A stretch of 64,000 bases of DNA from Acholoe squamosa (taxonomy: Eukaryota > Annelida > Polychaeta > Phyllodocida > Polynoidae). Shown piece by piece: positions 35,990 to 46,989 of the stretch. A model generated the notes under the pieces. It was not told the DNA's origin and searched no databases. It saw only the letters and a list, made by a program, of their open reading frames with translations. Each line of letters begins with the position of its first letter. Position 1 is the first letter of the stretch. The position numbers were made by a program, and so were the translations under genes. The DNA is taken from assembly GCA_949317995.1 (NCBI GenBank), contig OX439048.1, forward strand, positions 24,061,495-24,125,494. The letters are read 5' to 3'.

Positions 35990-35992
<3 letters not shown>
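33986..35992. other. Non-coding stretch, no gene recognised
   Basis: No supported frame. The frame near 35759-36061 is only Ser/Pro-rich read-through into the (TA)n run and is not credited as a gene. Confidence 0.5.

Positions 35993-36060
<68 letters not shown>
35993..36060. repeat. (TA)n microsatellite abutting the Ngaro-like element
   Basis: About 68 bases of alternating TA directly at the left end of the retroelement. A shorter TA run abuts the right end at about 40738-40760, so the element may have inserted into a TA tract. Confidence 0.95.
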
Positions 36061-36062
<2 letters not shown>

Positions 36063-36191
36063 TTAATTATGTTAGCTCTGGGGAATATAATAATAATTAA
36101 TAAATATTATAATAATATCACAAGTGGAATAAGGAAGGAGACAATGGGTTTGGTGAGAACTGACGTAGTCAATATCAATTCTATACATGCC
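36061..36191 (-). repeat. Ngaro-like repeat B2
   Basis: 131 bases, identical to 36496-36626 except for one observed substitution (GGAGACAAT against GGAAACAAT). It forms the outer end of the split repeat. Confidence 0.93.
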
Positions 36192-36282
36192 TTTATTAAT
36201 AAGACAATAATTTAATACAATACAATAATAATACAGTAATACAATATAACAATATATAATACAATATATACAATATAAAGAT

Positions 36283-36495
36283 TTAAAAGTTAAATTTCCG
36301 GCACCACCCAGCGTGGTGTGTGCCGCTCGAAGGATATCCGCCAACTGACGGTTAATTTGGATCCCGAAACTTATATAGGCGCTATTGTTTACCATGACGT
36401 CATACATATTAATGCGCACCCTGGAGGAGAAAGTAGTACCAACCGCTGTACATATTAATTATATATATATATACACGGGTGTATATAATCCCATA
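36283..36495 (-). repeat. Ngaro-like repeat A2
   Basis: About 212 bases nearly identical to A1 at 40529-40741. It is directly adjacent to B1, so A2 and B1 together mirror a circularised junction. Confidence 0.93.
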
Positions 36496-36626
36496 AGTTA
36501 ATTATGTTAGCTCTGGGGAATATAATAATAATTAATAAATATTATAATAATATCACAAGTGGAATAAGGAAGGAAACAATGGGTTTGGTGAGAACTGACG
36601 TAGTCAATATCAATTCTATACATGCC
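36496..36626 (-). repeat. Ngaro-like repeat B1
   Basis: Directly downstream of the recombinase gene in element sense. It matches B2 over 131 bases. Confidence 0.93.
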
Positions 36627-36663
36627 AAAAAACCGCCAAACACAATGGATACACCATTCCACA

Positions 36664-37584
36664 CTATAACATCACATCTAAGGCTAATAAGTCCTGCTTG
36701 GAATCATGTAAATAATTATATACAATATTAGATCTCCAATTTGCTCTCTTTTTAATATAATCGACATTTAAACCAGAATCCTTTAACAAAGTTGCTCCAC
36801 CATGTCGGAGTGAATGAGTTGAAATTTTTTGGAGAATATCACATTTTATAGCAATAGCCTTCAACCTGGTATTAACATAGTTATAAGTCAAAGGTTTGTT
36901 ACCTATAGTGAACAATAGTCTATTTTTTGAAACCTTACAAATCTCCAAGTACCTAGCTGGACAAAGACCAGAATTATCATTACGTTTTAAATATACCACG
37001 TAAGGCTTCCTACCATATTGGTCAGTTTTAGAAGATTTAACATCAATGCGAATACAATCAACAGACAACGACACATTTTTAGATTTAAGGTTATGAGGGG
37101 AGTCCACTACATGGCCCACCCTGAATACACCTCGGTAACACAATAAGATAGCTGACCAGAAGACTACATCTTCATAAACAGACAAATCCAAAGACAAATC
37201 CAAATTAGATTTGATATTTAACATATCACTGGGAGTTAATGGATATGTTTTAATAGAAGAACATTTATAATTATGTTCAATACCATCCAGTGTCTTTTTT
37301 ACAATAAAACTACTACTATAATCAGAATAACCTTTTAATTTCTAATAATACCACACTGCGGACAAATAGTTCCTAACAGATATAGGTTTCATTTTATCTG
37401 ATAAATATACACTATACAACGAAGCTTGAGAAGGAGAACAAGGTAGGGGGTAGAAGTCAAATTTCTTACAAAATCTTTTGTACCTACTAAACTGCTGTTT
37501 GCGAACCTTACGTGTGGACTCAGCCACGCCCCTGTACAAAAACCTTCTCCTTCTCCGCTCCAGTTCCCTCAGATCTGGAAGCAT
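36664..37584 (-). pseudogene. Tyrosine recombinase of Ngaro-like element, one internal stop
   Basis: One minus frame covers 37584-36664 with a single TAG at 37342-37344. The N-terminal part (80 residues) is the SAM-like core-binding domain (RKVRKQQFSRYKRFCKKF). The catalytic part has the first Arg in CYRGVFRVGHV (residue 35 of the downstream 186-residue frame), a candidate Lys in SSKTDQ, the HSLRHGG box (His137, Arg140) and the nucleophilic Tyr in NIVYNYLHDS (Tyr169 or Tyr171). The enzyme would integrate a circular DNA copy by recombination. Its start overlaps the RT/RNase H frame by 65 bases in another frame, as in DIRS-order elements. The catalytic residues are intact, and only the internal stop argues against function. 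Confidence 0.9.
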
Positions 37585-39446
37585 AGCAACACATGTTATA
37601 CTCAGTTAAAACATTTTTACATTTCTGAGGAACACCCCTGTAATTCAGTCTAGACAAATGGTCAGCTAGAATATTTTCCTCAGATTTAATATATGTTGAG
37701 TATATTTCAATGTTATGTATAAAACATAGCCAAAAAATTTCTCTCAACCAGGACATACACAATTTATTCTTGGATCTACCGGTATTTAACATGGCCAAGA
37801 CCTGCATGTTGTCCGTAATACAATGAACTCTAGTGTTAGAAAACTTTTTCACCCAGCGTTTAAGACCTACCATTACCGGGTAGAGCTCGTACACATTTAT
37901 ATTCCTGTGGTGAATTTTGAGATTATCAAGTTTAGGGGCCTGAACGAAATGACCCACACAGTCTAACATAGGATTAGCGTCGTCCCAAGTACCATACAAA
38001 TAGTCCTTATCAAACCAGGCCCCAAAGCCCTGTATAGAGGAATCGGAATACATAGGAATACATTCATTATCATTCAAAATGATATTCTTACAATTAAAAA
38101 TCCTACAAAAATCCCTCCACCACAACAGGTCATTCTGGGTTTCCTCATTAAGTTTAATAACACCCTTATTCCTGGCTTTTGCACAAAGATCGAACAATCT
38201 CCTGCTGAAAGTTCTACCACCACGTACCACCTGGGAACAAAAAGACATCAAACCACCAATCTTCTGTAAAGTCTTTTTAGATACAAATTTTTTACCCAAG
38301 CATTCGTCTATTGCTAGGCTCATTTTATCTAGTTTCCTCTGTGGCAGCGACAACTCCATACACGTAGAATCAATAGTTATACCCAGAAAAGTACACACCT
38401 GGCTTGGCTCAGTCACCTTCTCTTTCGACACAACAAACCCTAAGTATTCCATACACTCGATAAGGATGTTCCTCTTACGTAAACAATCCTCCTCAGTCTG
38501 AGCTATGATAATAAAATCGTCCAGATAGTTTACTATTCTATCTACACCATAAAATTTTGCAATAATAGTAAAAAAATCAGAAATTCTACTAAATATATAT
38601 GGGGCACACTTCAGACCAAATGTCAACTGGTTACTCTCAAAAAACTCATCTCCATTACCAAAATTCCACCTGAACCCTTGATAGCCCACATGTGGACCAT
38701 AAATATTAATACTTCTATATGCAGATTTCAAATCTACCACACACATAAAGTCATTTTTATCAAGTTGACAAGTAACAGTGTTAATAGAGTTATACGAGAA
38801 GCTTTTGGACGTTGTGCTCATAAAATTATTAATAGAAATATCCGCTGGCATGCTACAGTCAGTGATAGGTCTTAATTTACCATTAGACTTCTCCACACCG
38901 CCTAAAGAATGGATGCATCTGGGCTTGACATTTGACCTCGTAACCAAGCCCTGGACTAGCTCCTCCTCAATAATACTACACATCTCGTTATAAAATCTAT
39001 TCTCTAAAACAGACTTATAATTTTTACAATCATATGTTGTATCACACTCTGGGTCAACTATTTTGAACCCCTCAGTAAAACCACACCATAGAAAATCAGA
39101 TTCAATCTGATTGATATTAATAAAGTCTGACTGCATGCCTAAGAAAACTAGCCAGTCGACATGGGAGTATCTGAGCCTTCCTACCATAAATGAAGTGCCC
39201 ACACATACATACACCATTTACACAACTATCATAAACCCTGATGCTGGGCCTATTTAAACATTCCACCGTAAAAAGTGGTTCAACCTCACCCTGTACTGGG
39301 CAACTATGAGAAATAAATAAATTCTTTGACAGGTCACAAGAATTATAAATATTTACATTATCATTATTAATATTATCACCCGGAATGATATTAACGGGAG
39401 GCTTAGGAGGGTCTACCGTACATACTAAATTAAAATCAGGCATCAA
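37520..39446 (-). pseudogene. Ngaro-like RT/RNase H (pol), frameshift near its N-terminus
   Basis: The main frame 39217-37520 gives 565 residues. RT motifs are KLRPITDCS at 114, the first catalytic Asp in VVDLKSAY (Asp162), QLTFGLKCAPYIFSR at 197 and the YLDD box at 231-234. RNase H shows Asp392 (MYSDSS), Glu444 (NVYELYP), Asp469 (CITDNMQ) and Asp519 (ILADHLSR), a full set. A second frame, 39446-39117, carries the probable N-terminal extension. The two share a boundary near 39190, where they fit together only across a one-base slip, so I read a frameshift and not two genes. The protein would copy element RNA to DNA and remove the RNA. Gag precedes it and the recombinase overlaps its end. Confidence 0.9.
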
Positions 39447-39488
39447 ATTTTCAGATTTTAAAGTAGGACCCTGCCTAAGAGCGACACA

Positions 39489-40490
39489 CTAATCCTTTTT
39501 GTTCTTCTGGCATTTATCCTTGCCATGGCTAGGAGAACCACACACATCACAAATGTGACGGTATTTACAGGGGTCCTCCCTACAGCCTTCAGCTCTATTG
39601 TAAGCAAAACAAGTACGGGCTGACTGTTTAGATTTGAAAGATTTGGGCTTTGCCACCTGACCTTTCTGGGCCTGAACGGTCCCATCGTAAGATAAATATC
39701 TAAGAATGTCAGAATTATCTACTCTTTCGAATGCTTTCAACCCGTTTTTGTTTGCTCTATCTTTCACAGACTTATCATATTTGGACAATGCCGAAACCGT
39801 ATAGATTTTTGTACTCGACTTCTCAATTAACATTTCAAGATGACCAAGCAAATGGAAAATATCCTCGCCTTCCTCATACTTGTCCTTAGCAAGACGTACA
39901 TTTACCAGCATTAACCGTTCAATACAGTCAATTTTTTACTTCTTCTCTAGATAATTTGTCTGATCGAACTCACCCCAATGTATTTTCCGTGTAGAATGGG
40001 TCGTGTCAGTAGAGGAACTTCTTGAAGAAGATGAATCCTTATCCGAGTCCGACGACGGTGAATGGACTCGCCGCCATCTTGTTTGCCTGTCGTTATAGCC
40101 TCCCCGGTCGCTAGGTGAGCGCTGTCTACGTCTTCCTCGTTGCTTGGTTACAGCGCCTTTGGAATCTTGCGTCAAAACATCACCACGTGAATCCGTCCGA
40201 CACGCCCCTTCTACCGGATTGCTCTGTTTAGCTGCTATGGTTTCAAGTAGATCTTTGATATCAGCGAGCTGGTCCTCCATTACCGTAGTCCTCTCCTCTA
40301 AATTGATGAACGTCTGGTCAGCAGATAAGCCCAAATCAACCCATGAAGCTTTTGGGATAGGTGACATCGGATCAACCAGATTTGGATCAGAACTGCTCGG
40401 AGTCCTAGAGTTGGCCTTACTCCTCGTATTCTTTGTAGATTTCTTAGTCCTAGGCTTGGCATTTGCACTACCCATCGACTTCCTACCCAT
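39489..40490 (-). pseudogene. Ngaro-like gag with CCCH/CCHC-type zinc fingers, one internal stop
   Basis: The frame starts at the Met at 40490 (MGRKSMGS). The same frame runs further upstream, but that part is repeat A1 and is unlikely to be coding. The N-terminal half is basic, Ser/Arg-rich and disordered-looking, with a helical segment (ERTTVMEDQLADIKDLLETI). A TAA at 39936-39938 interrupts it. The same frame continues from 39911 to 39489 with a helical part and a Cys/His module: CFAYNRAEGC, then CKYRHICDVCG, then HGKDKC, reading as a CCCH finger followed by a CCHC-like knuckle. The protein would package element RNA. The single stop is the only lesion seen. Confidence 0.82.
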
Positions 40491-40528
40491 ATTGCAGGGT
40501 ATTTTACCGTAGTATACGAAAAAACAAA

Positions 40529-40741
40529 GTTTAAAGTTAAAATTTCTGGCACCACCCAGCGTGGTGTGTGCCGCTCGAAGGATATCCGCCAACTGACGGT
40601 TAATTTGGATCCCGAAGCTTATATAGGCGCTATTGTTTACCATGACGTCATACATATTAATGCGCGCCCTGGAGGAGAAAGTAGTACCAACCGCTGTACA
40701 TATTAATTATATATATATACACGGGTGTATATAATCCCATA
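40529..40741 (-). repeat. Ngaro-like repeat A1 (element 5' end and probable promoter)
   Basis: Matches A2. It lies just upstream of gag in element orientation and holds a TTATATAGGC stretch that could act as a TATA-type promoter; that role is inferred. Confidence 0.9.
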
Positions 40742-41109
40742 TATATATATATATATATACAACATCCTTTCACTATTTTTAGAGGTAACGTGGTAACGAA
40801 CTAGCAGGTAAACATCTATACTACAAATACATCAACAAAAACTATTACAGCTCTCGGAGAAAAGTATTATGCAAGGTTCTTTATTGCAATATTAATTGGA
40901 TTTTCAATGTTGCTCCTTTCTTTATATTAGATATTCAGTGAAGCTCTAACCTACCCTGACTAGTGGAGGTCAAAACTATCGATGCGAGACCTTAATTTGC
41001 ACCTTTTATCTGACCTTTACTATTAGGATTTTATTAGTTTTACATCGTGATTCACCTTGTGGATTTAAACCCATAGATCATACTCACATTATCTCACTTA
41101 AGTTATTAA

Positions 41110-41560
41110 AGCGTTAAATCCACTATGACGCACGGCTAATGCGTCAGCTATGCGTCTGTTTTGGGGGGCATTTGCATGCATCTCGGCTGTACGTCTGGTC
41201 GTGCGTCTTCGAAAAATATTCAGCTTCATGGGTCTGCGTCTGTAGACGCAGACCCATGAAGCTGTGCGTCTACAGCAGACGCATGGGAGACGCAGGCCTG
41301 AAACTACTTCCACTGCGCATGTCACCAGAGGTGTACAAGGACCTGCTAGAGATGGTGCGACCGTACATCACATACCATGAAGCATGAGTCGCTTCCACTG
41401 GCCGTGAGTGTGCGTCTACAGCAGACGCATGGGAGACGCAGGCCTGAAACTACTTCCACTGCGCATGCGTCTGTCTGTGCGCGTGGTCACGTGACCTCTG
41501 TTTGGGTCTTTGTCAGAGAGGAAAGTCTGTGGTGTTTGGAAATCTTTCCTTCTCGAAACA
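41110..41560. repeat. Harbinger left terminal and subterminal repeats, with a captured exon fragment
   Basis: After the inverted repeat, GCGTCT-type words recur many times. A 58-base unit (41264-41321) is repeated at 41410-41467. Between them, 41316-41377 is a 62-base exact copy of transposase exon 2 (42131-42192). A local perfect hairpin with GGTCTGCGTC/GACGCAGACC arms lies at 41231-41255. Confidence 0.88.
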
Positions 41561-41562
41561 TC

Positions 41563-43643
41563 ATGTCACGCAAAAGAAAACAGGTTGAGATGGAGGCACA
41601 GGCGCAGTCTATAGAAGAGGAACGTCTGCAGAATCTGAGGAACCTGGCAGCCTATGTCATCATGGATGATGACTTGGATGATGACTACATTTTGCGTAAC
41701 CACAAGGTGCAGAGGTCACACATGTATTGGATGCACCCATATCTGCGTTCAAGGAAGGAGGAAAGGATGAAAAGATCCCTTGCCAGGCTGGAAGAGGATT
41801 TCCTGAGGGTGAGAAATTTTTATGCTGTTTTACCCGTACATTTATAATCATTCCCATGTCACAGGTCAATGTCTACATAAGGCCTAGTCTCATGCCTCTA
41901 TTATTTTTTATTTTCATGGAATTAAAACATATCAATAAAAATAATTGGCTATGTGCTGAAAAACAATTTGAGAAGCACACTCATGAGATGGAGTGTATAT
42001 GAACCCCTATGTAAAAAAGAGTCATCTCTTTAAAAACCAGATACCTAAAAAAAAAAGACATTTTCTGGCCTTAATATATTTTTTGCCTTATTTCCAGCTC
42101 GGTTGCATTTCTGAGTTCAAGAAGACCACACGCATGTCACCAGAGGTGTACAAGGACCTGCTAGAGATGGTGCGACCGTACATCACATACCAGGACACAT
42201 CTTTCCGTGATGCAGTCACAGCTGAGGAGAGGTTGAGCTTGACTATCAGGTATCTGACACGAGGTAAGAAGTTTGAGTCTGTACAGACACAAAAGTGTGA
42301 AATTTTTCCTTCTCGTTTATATCTTGTTCAAAAACAGAAGAATACATTTTGTTTTATTTATGGCCAAAAAGTTGTGAGTTGCTTAATATAAAAATAATTT
42401 AATTAACTTTACACAATATTTCAGTCAATAGTTTTTAATTATGTGTTTTCCTCTCCAGGAGACAGTGTTACGACTCTTCACCAGGGTTACCTGGTAGGTG
42501 AGTCAACGGTGCTACCCATGGTGAGAGACACTTGCAAAGCCATCTTCAGAGCCTTGCATGAAACATACTTGAAGGTATGTGTCTTTAGACTAACTTTATG
42601 ATCCCCCCCCAAAAAAAAAACAATTAAAGGAACCACTTTAACACTGTCTGTGACATGATAATAGACCTTTCATTCCATATAGAAATCTTCTATCAAAAAT
42701 AATTCCTGAAGTATGAGTGTGTGAGTAAAAGAATTACTCTTCTGCAGAAGCACAAGTCAAAGCCTGCTTCTATCTGACTGTAATTTTGTTTTTTATGTTT
42801 CAGCCGCCTACCACGAGGGATGACTGGTTAGCCATAGCCAAAGGGTACCACGACAAGTGGAACATGCCACATGTACTGGGTTCTTTGGATGGGAAGCATA
42901 TCCGCATAAAGAAGCCAAAGAAGTCTGGTTCGAACTATTACAATTACAAAGGATATTACAGCATAATTCTGTTTGCCTTAGTAGATGCAGACTATAAGTT
43001 CACATATGTGGATGTCAGAGCAGAAGGTAAAGCATCAGATAGCACTATTTGGAAGTACTCCTCTTTTGCTCAGGATATTGATGCTCCAGGTAACCCCCTT
43101 AATGTGCCAGAACCCTCAACTTTTCCAGGCTTCAACGGGGACTTGCCCTATCATTTTCTTGCTGATGACGCATTCGAGATGAGTGAGAGACTTATGAAGC
43201 TATATCCCTCCACCAAACTCACCCCCCAGCAGAGGATATTCAACTACCGCCTGAGCAGGTCTAGACGGTGTGTGGAGAACGCCTTTGGGATCCTGGCCAC
43301 TCGTTTCAGGATTTTCCGCCGAGAAATAGAAATGGCTCCAGAAAATGTGGACATTATAGTACTGGCATGTGTGGCTTTGCATAATTACCTTAGAACAGTG
43401 GCCCCAGGAGCATACCTTCCGAAGGAAGCTTGCGACTGGGAGGGGAAAGACTACAAACAGCACAAAGGTCTGTGGCGTGCAGAGAAGGTCCTCCCAGGCG
43501 GAAAGCCTACTACTGTACGCAACCGATCAGACAGGGTCAAGATAATGAGGAACAATCTCGCGGGATGGTGTCTGACCAAGGAGGGAGAACCTCCAAAACA
43601 GTGGGACGTTGTTATGCAACATGACTTCTACTTTGAGCGCTAA
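41563..43643 (+). CDS. Harbinger DDE transposase, four exons
   Basis: The proposed exons are 41563-41808, 42098-42263, 42459-42574 and 42804-43643. Each intron has GT-AG ends and phases that match, giving 455 residues. Exon 1 is charged and helical (MSRKRKQ start, LDDDYILRNHKV). Exons 2 and 3 hold the helix-turn-helix-like region (MSPEVYKDLLEMV, AEERLSLTIRYLTRG). Exon 4 is the nuclease core with GSLDGKHI (Asp205), a LADDAFEM box (Asp297) and CVENAFGIL (Glu334), the DDE triad of PIF/Harbinger. The protein would cut and join the element ends, probably with the MADF protein encoded on the other strand. There is no stop or frameshift in the spliced frame, so the gene may be intact. Splice sites are by eye. 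Confidence 0.9.
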
Positions 43644-43958
43644 GTGTGAACCCCGGAGTCTATGAACTTTAGTGTGTGGCCAGTAATGACAATGTCAGAG
43701 ACATTTCCTTTTCAGCTAAGTAAGTCATGTACATTGTGGTTCATGATATAAACTTATGTATGTATATCAGTCAGATAGAAATAAAGAAATACTATGATTA
43801 ACAACAAAAACATGAACCTTTATTAAAGAAATTAACAAAAGTTCTTGAACTGGAATATACTTTCGCTTAAGACACTTTTCTGATACGTGTGTAGGCTTCT
43901 CCCTTCTTTGAGGCAGGATATATCGAACTGTAGCCCTGGTAAGTGAACAAACATGAAC

Positions 43959-44018
<60 letters not shown>

Positions 44019-44547
44019 TATTTATCTGTCTTTGTGTAAGCATAGAATAAATTATTTATCTTGTTCTTCAGAACCCGTATGTGTTTAAATCAGTCATGAG
44101 ATCTTGATCCTTGAGGGAAAGTCTTAAGAAAGGCACCTGTGTTCGGGAAGCCCTATATGTCATACGTGTACACTTTTAGTTTGTAGACGCTGATTGTACT
44201 GTCATTTAATATATAGACGCTCAACTTTATAAGTTAACTCCTAGAGCATTGCGAGAACAAAAAATAAAATATCATAAGTTAGAATCATGCATCATTCATC
44301 TAAAACAAAATGTTCTTGAGCACGAACTGTAAAAACTTGGATAAATACTTGTCATAGTATCATAGTAACATAAGACATGAACATGTAATTTTCCATATTA
44401 AGCACCACGCAAGGCTTTCTTGCACAATTATATAAATAAAAAGTTCTTTTCCTTTTTCATACAAAATGTTCAAACAAATTTCTCTTGTTGTGTGTTATTT
44501 GAGAACTTCCGTCTTTATATATAATCATCGTGGATGACAAACATGAA
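43644..44547. other. Harbinger intergenic region between convergent genes, with (TA)n
   Basis: The 3' regions of the two convergent genes. A (TA)n microsatellite lies at 43962-44014. Possible AATAAA-type polyadenylation words occur near 43782. No other gene is seen. Confidence 0.7.
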
Positions 44548-46989
44548 TCAAAGCATGTTAGTGACATGACGCATGAACTTCCTTTTCAGTTTCGGTGACA
44601 TCTGCTCTACCTGTCTGACCAAAGAGTCGGCCCACAGTTGGGCATCTGATGAAACAGGGTCTGAGGTAAGAGGCTGACTTATGACTTTGGGTTTAGACAA
44701 GACTTCGACCATTTTTTCTAGGTTTTCGGATTTTTTTTCCATCATCCTCAACACCGGGTCGTTCTTGGCCTTCTCGGCTTTTTTTTTGTCCAGCTCAGCC
44801 TCACGGACCCGACGATGTTCAGGTCCTTGCTTTGTGTACCAATTTGCAGACGGGTTTTCCACACCATAGTCAGTAGACCTGTCCTCCATGGAAGACTCAC
44901 CCCCATGCATGGAGGTGTCCTTTCCTGTGTATGGTTGGTAGAGAGAAGCTCTCTGGGATGAGCCATCCTCAGAATAATGCAGGCCAGATTTCACTTCTGC
45001 TTTGCTGAACAACCTATTGTACCTATCCAAGGCTGTTTCCTGGCCCTTACCTTTGTGTGAGGTCTGATGCAGCCCTTTGCCTGCACCTTTCACAGTGTCT
45101 TTTGAGGTAGAAGCTAAAGGTGCTGTATCCTTGCAGCTGGATGATAGTCCCGACTTAGTAGGCTGACTCTGTTTCTTCTGTGGATTGTGTGGACTCAGAC
45201 GCTTAGATCGGTGTGCTGCTGCCTGCGTGCCAATGTGTTGGTTTCTGCTGTAATGTTTTTTACTAGGCTGGAACACAGGACTACCCTCATCGTCTTCCTC
45301 TTCCTTACCCTCACCCTCACCATCTCCTTCACCTTCTTCCTCATCTTTATCCAACTCATCTAAAAGTTATAAACTAAAGCACACTCTTACCTCTAAGTCT
45401 ATAGGCTGGGAAGCTGTTCCCTTTGACTTCGGGGTAGATGTGAAGGTGGCCTTCCCGGGGCTGTGTCCAGAGTAGGTGTTGTAGGTTTCGTTCTGGTTCA
45501 AGTAAGTTCTTAAGAACCCGACCAACCTGCATATCTCCTTCTGTCGAGGGGTTCTACCTACAGCAGCTGAACCACTTTTACCAGTTTTCAGTATCTTGGA
45601 ATACATGTTTCGGAGACTCCTCATCCTGATTTCGATTTTCTTTGCTGGAAAAAGGACAAGCAATATCTTGCAGCAAGATGTTTGTATAAAATGAAACAAA
45701 TTTTTTTTTAATTCAAATACTTTAGTTATGAAACTGTTAACCAAATACTTAAGGTCCATTTTTTATTTAATAGCCTATGTTAAGAATTGAGTAAGAAAAA
45801 AGTATAGGATTAAAAGAATGATGAAGTAATTACTTACGTGGAACCTTAAGAATAACTGCCATTTTGGCGTAGATCAAATCCTTAACAGATGCCACCCGAT
45901 AGCCATTAGCCCTCATATCATAGAGAGCTCTCTCCTGTTCCCACAGCCTGCAGAGCATCTCCTCACGGGTAGGGTCTTCTGTCCACCAAGTTTCCATGTC
46001 CTTGTCTTCAAATTTCAAGTCAAATTTAGATGGAGTCATTTTCAGCATAGTGGATTGCAGGTTGGCTAGGTCCTCTGCGTCTTGGTCTACCTCATCACCG
46101 TCTTCGTCTTCTCCCTCTTGATCCTGGTCTAGAACTGGATGTTTTGTGTAATCACCTTCACCTTTGAAGAGAAAAAAAAAGAAAGCAATTCAATGAAACA
46201 CACACAGACTTTGCTTAACCTTTTCTTAAAAGCCAACAGAAATAACTAACAGGTAGGTTGGGAAACAACAAATTAATATTTTGCATAATGTCTTTCATGG
46301 ATAGCTACTGACATCAATATTAGGGTCCAGACTCAAACTTATAACTTACCTTCCATAGTACCTTGAGATTGGTTAAAGACATCTTCCATCTCTTCCTTGG
46401 TTGGATTGTCCTCGCTGTCGACTTTTAGCTCGTCCTCCTTGGACTTAGCAGCCCTATTGCGGGAATGTTTGGATTTTGGCATCTTAGGCAGAAGGGACTG
46501 CGATTGAGTATCTGACTCACCCTCTCCTGACTCTTCTGGCAGTCTTTCAAACTGCAGGGATTTACTAGATTTATGCCGTTTAGTTTCTTCTCCGTGAACA
46601 AGAATGTCTTCTATCTGGGCCTTCAGGTGAGGGGAAATGCACGCCTTACCTCAACCTCTCACAGACTTATCACACTGGGGGGTACCAGGAACATTCTCTT
46701 CATTGGTCTCGCTGTCCTCTTGTACAGAGGCAGAAGGTGGAGTCGACTTCTTAGGCCTACCCCTCTTCTTGGGAGGAGGGAGACCCACCCGAGATTTTGG
46801 TTTGCCGACCTTCTTAAACCGCGGGGATGTTCTAGTAGGCAGAGGAGCCGCCTTCCTTGCCTTTAAGCGAGTGCTAGAAGAACCAACCTTCTTCTTTCCT
46901 GCCTTCTTTGTGTCTTGGAGAGGCGGGGAGTCTGTAATTTCATCTATTTCTTCCTCTTTGGAGGCACGTTTCGTCCGACGGGAAGCCAT
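44548..46989 (-). CDS. Harbinger-encoded MADF-BESS DNA-binding protein, five exons
   Basis: The proposed minus exons are 46989-46663 (Lys/Arg-rich, GRPKK AT-hook-like motif), 46620-46350 (acidic/basic linker), 46161-45838, 45644-45391 and 45359-44548. The third and fourth encode a MADF domain: LCRLWEQERALYDMRANGY, then LIYAKMAVILKVP, then KIEIRMRSLRNMYSKILK. The fifth starts with an acidic repeat and ends in a BESS-like motif (LWADSLVRQVEQMSPKLKRK). MADF/Myb-like partner proteins bind the element ends and bring transposase to them. The first three introns have matching GT-AG phases. The fourth would be only 31 bases and its phases do not agree, so a deletion or one-base slip probably damages this junction. 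Confidence 0.82.

Larger units (their letters stand above)
36061..40741 (-). mobile_element. Ngaro/PAT-type tyrosine-recombinase retrotransposon with split direct repeats
   Basis: In minus orientation the order is repeat A1 (40741-40529), gag, RT/RNase H, tyrosine recombinase, repeat B1 (36626-36496), repeat A2 (36495-36283), a 91-base AT-rich gap, and repeat B2 (36191-36061). B1 and B2 are 131 bases with one difference seen. A1 and A2 are about 212 bases with a handful of differences. This A1-ORFs-B1-A2-B2 layout is the known split-direct-repeat structure of Ngaro and PAT elements in the DIRS order, which integrate through a tyrosine recombinase and not a DDE integrase. The high repeat identity suggests a young insertion, although three lesions interrupt the genes. 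Confidence 0.92.

Noticed and set aside
35759..36061. Plus-strand frame ending in an Ile-Tyr run
   Set aside because: The tail is only translated (TA)n, and the front has no recognisable domain.
36072..36419. Minus frames reading through Ngaro repeat A2 (and the same in A1 upstream of gag)
   Set aside because: They are translated repeat sequence. The gag start is placed at 40490, outside the repeat.
41139..41387. Plus-strand frame containing a transposase-like segment
   Set aside because: The transposase-like part is the captured 62-base exon copy in the terminal repeats, not a separate gene or a true first exon.
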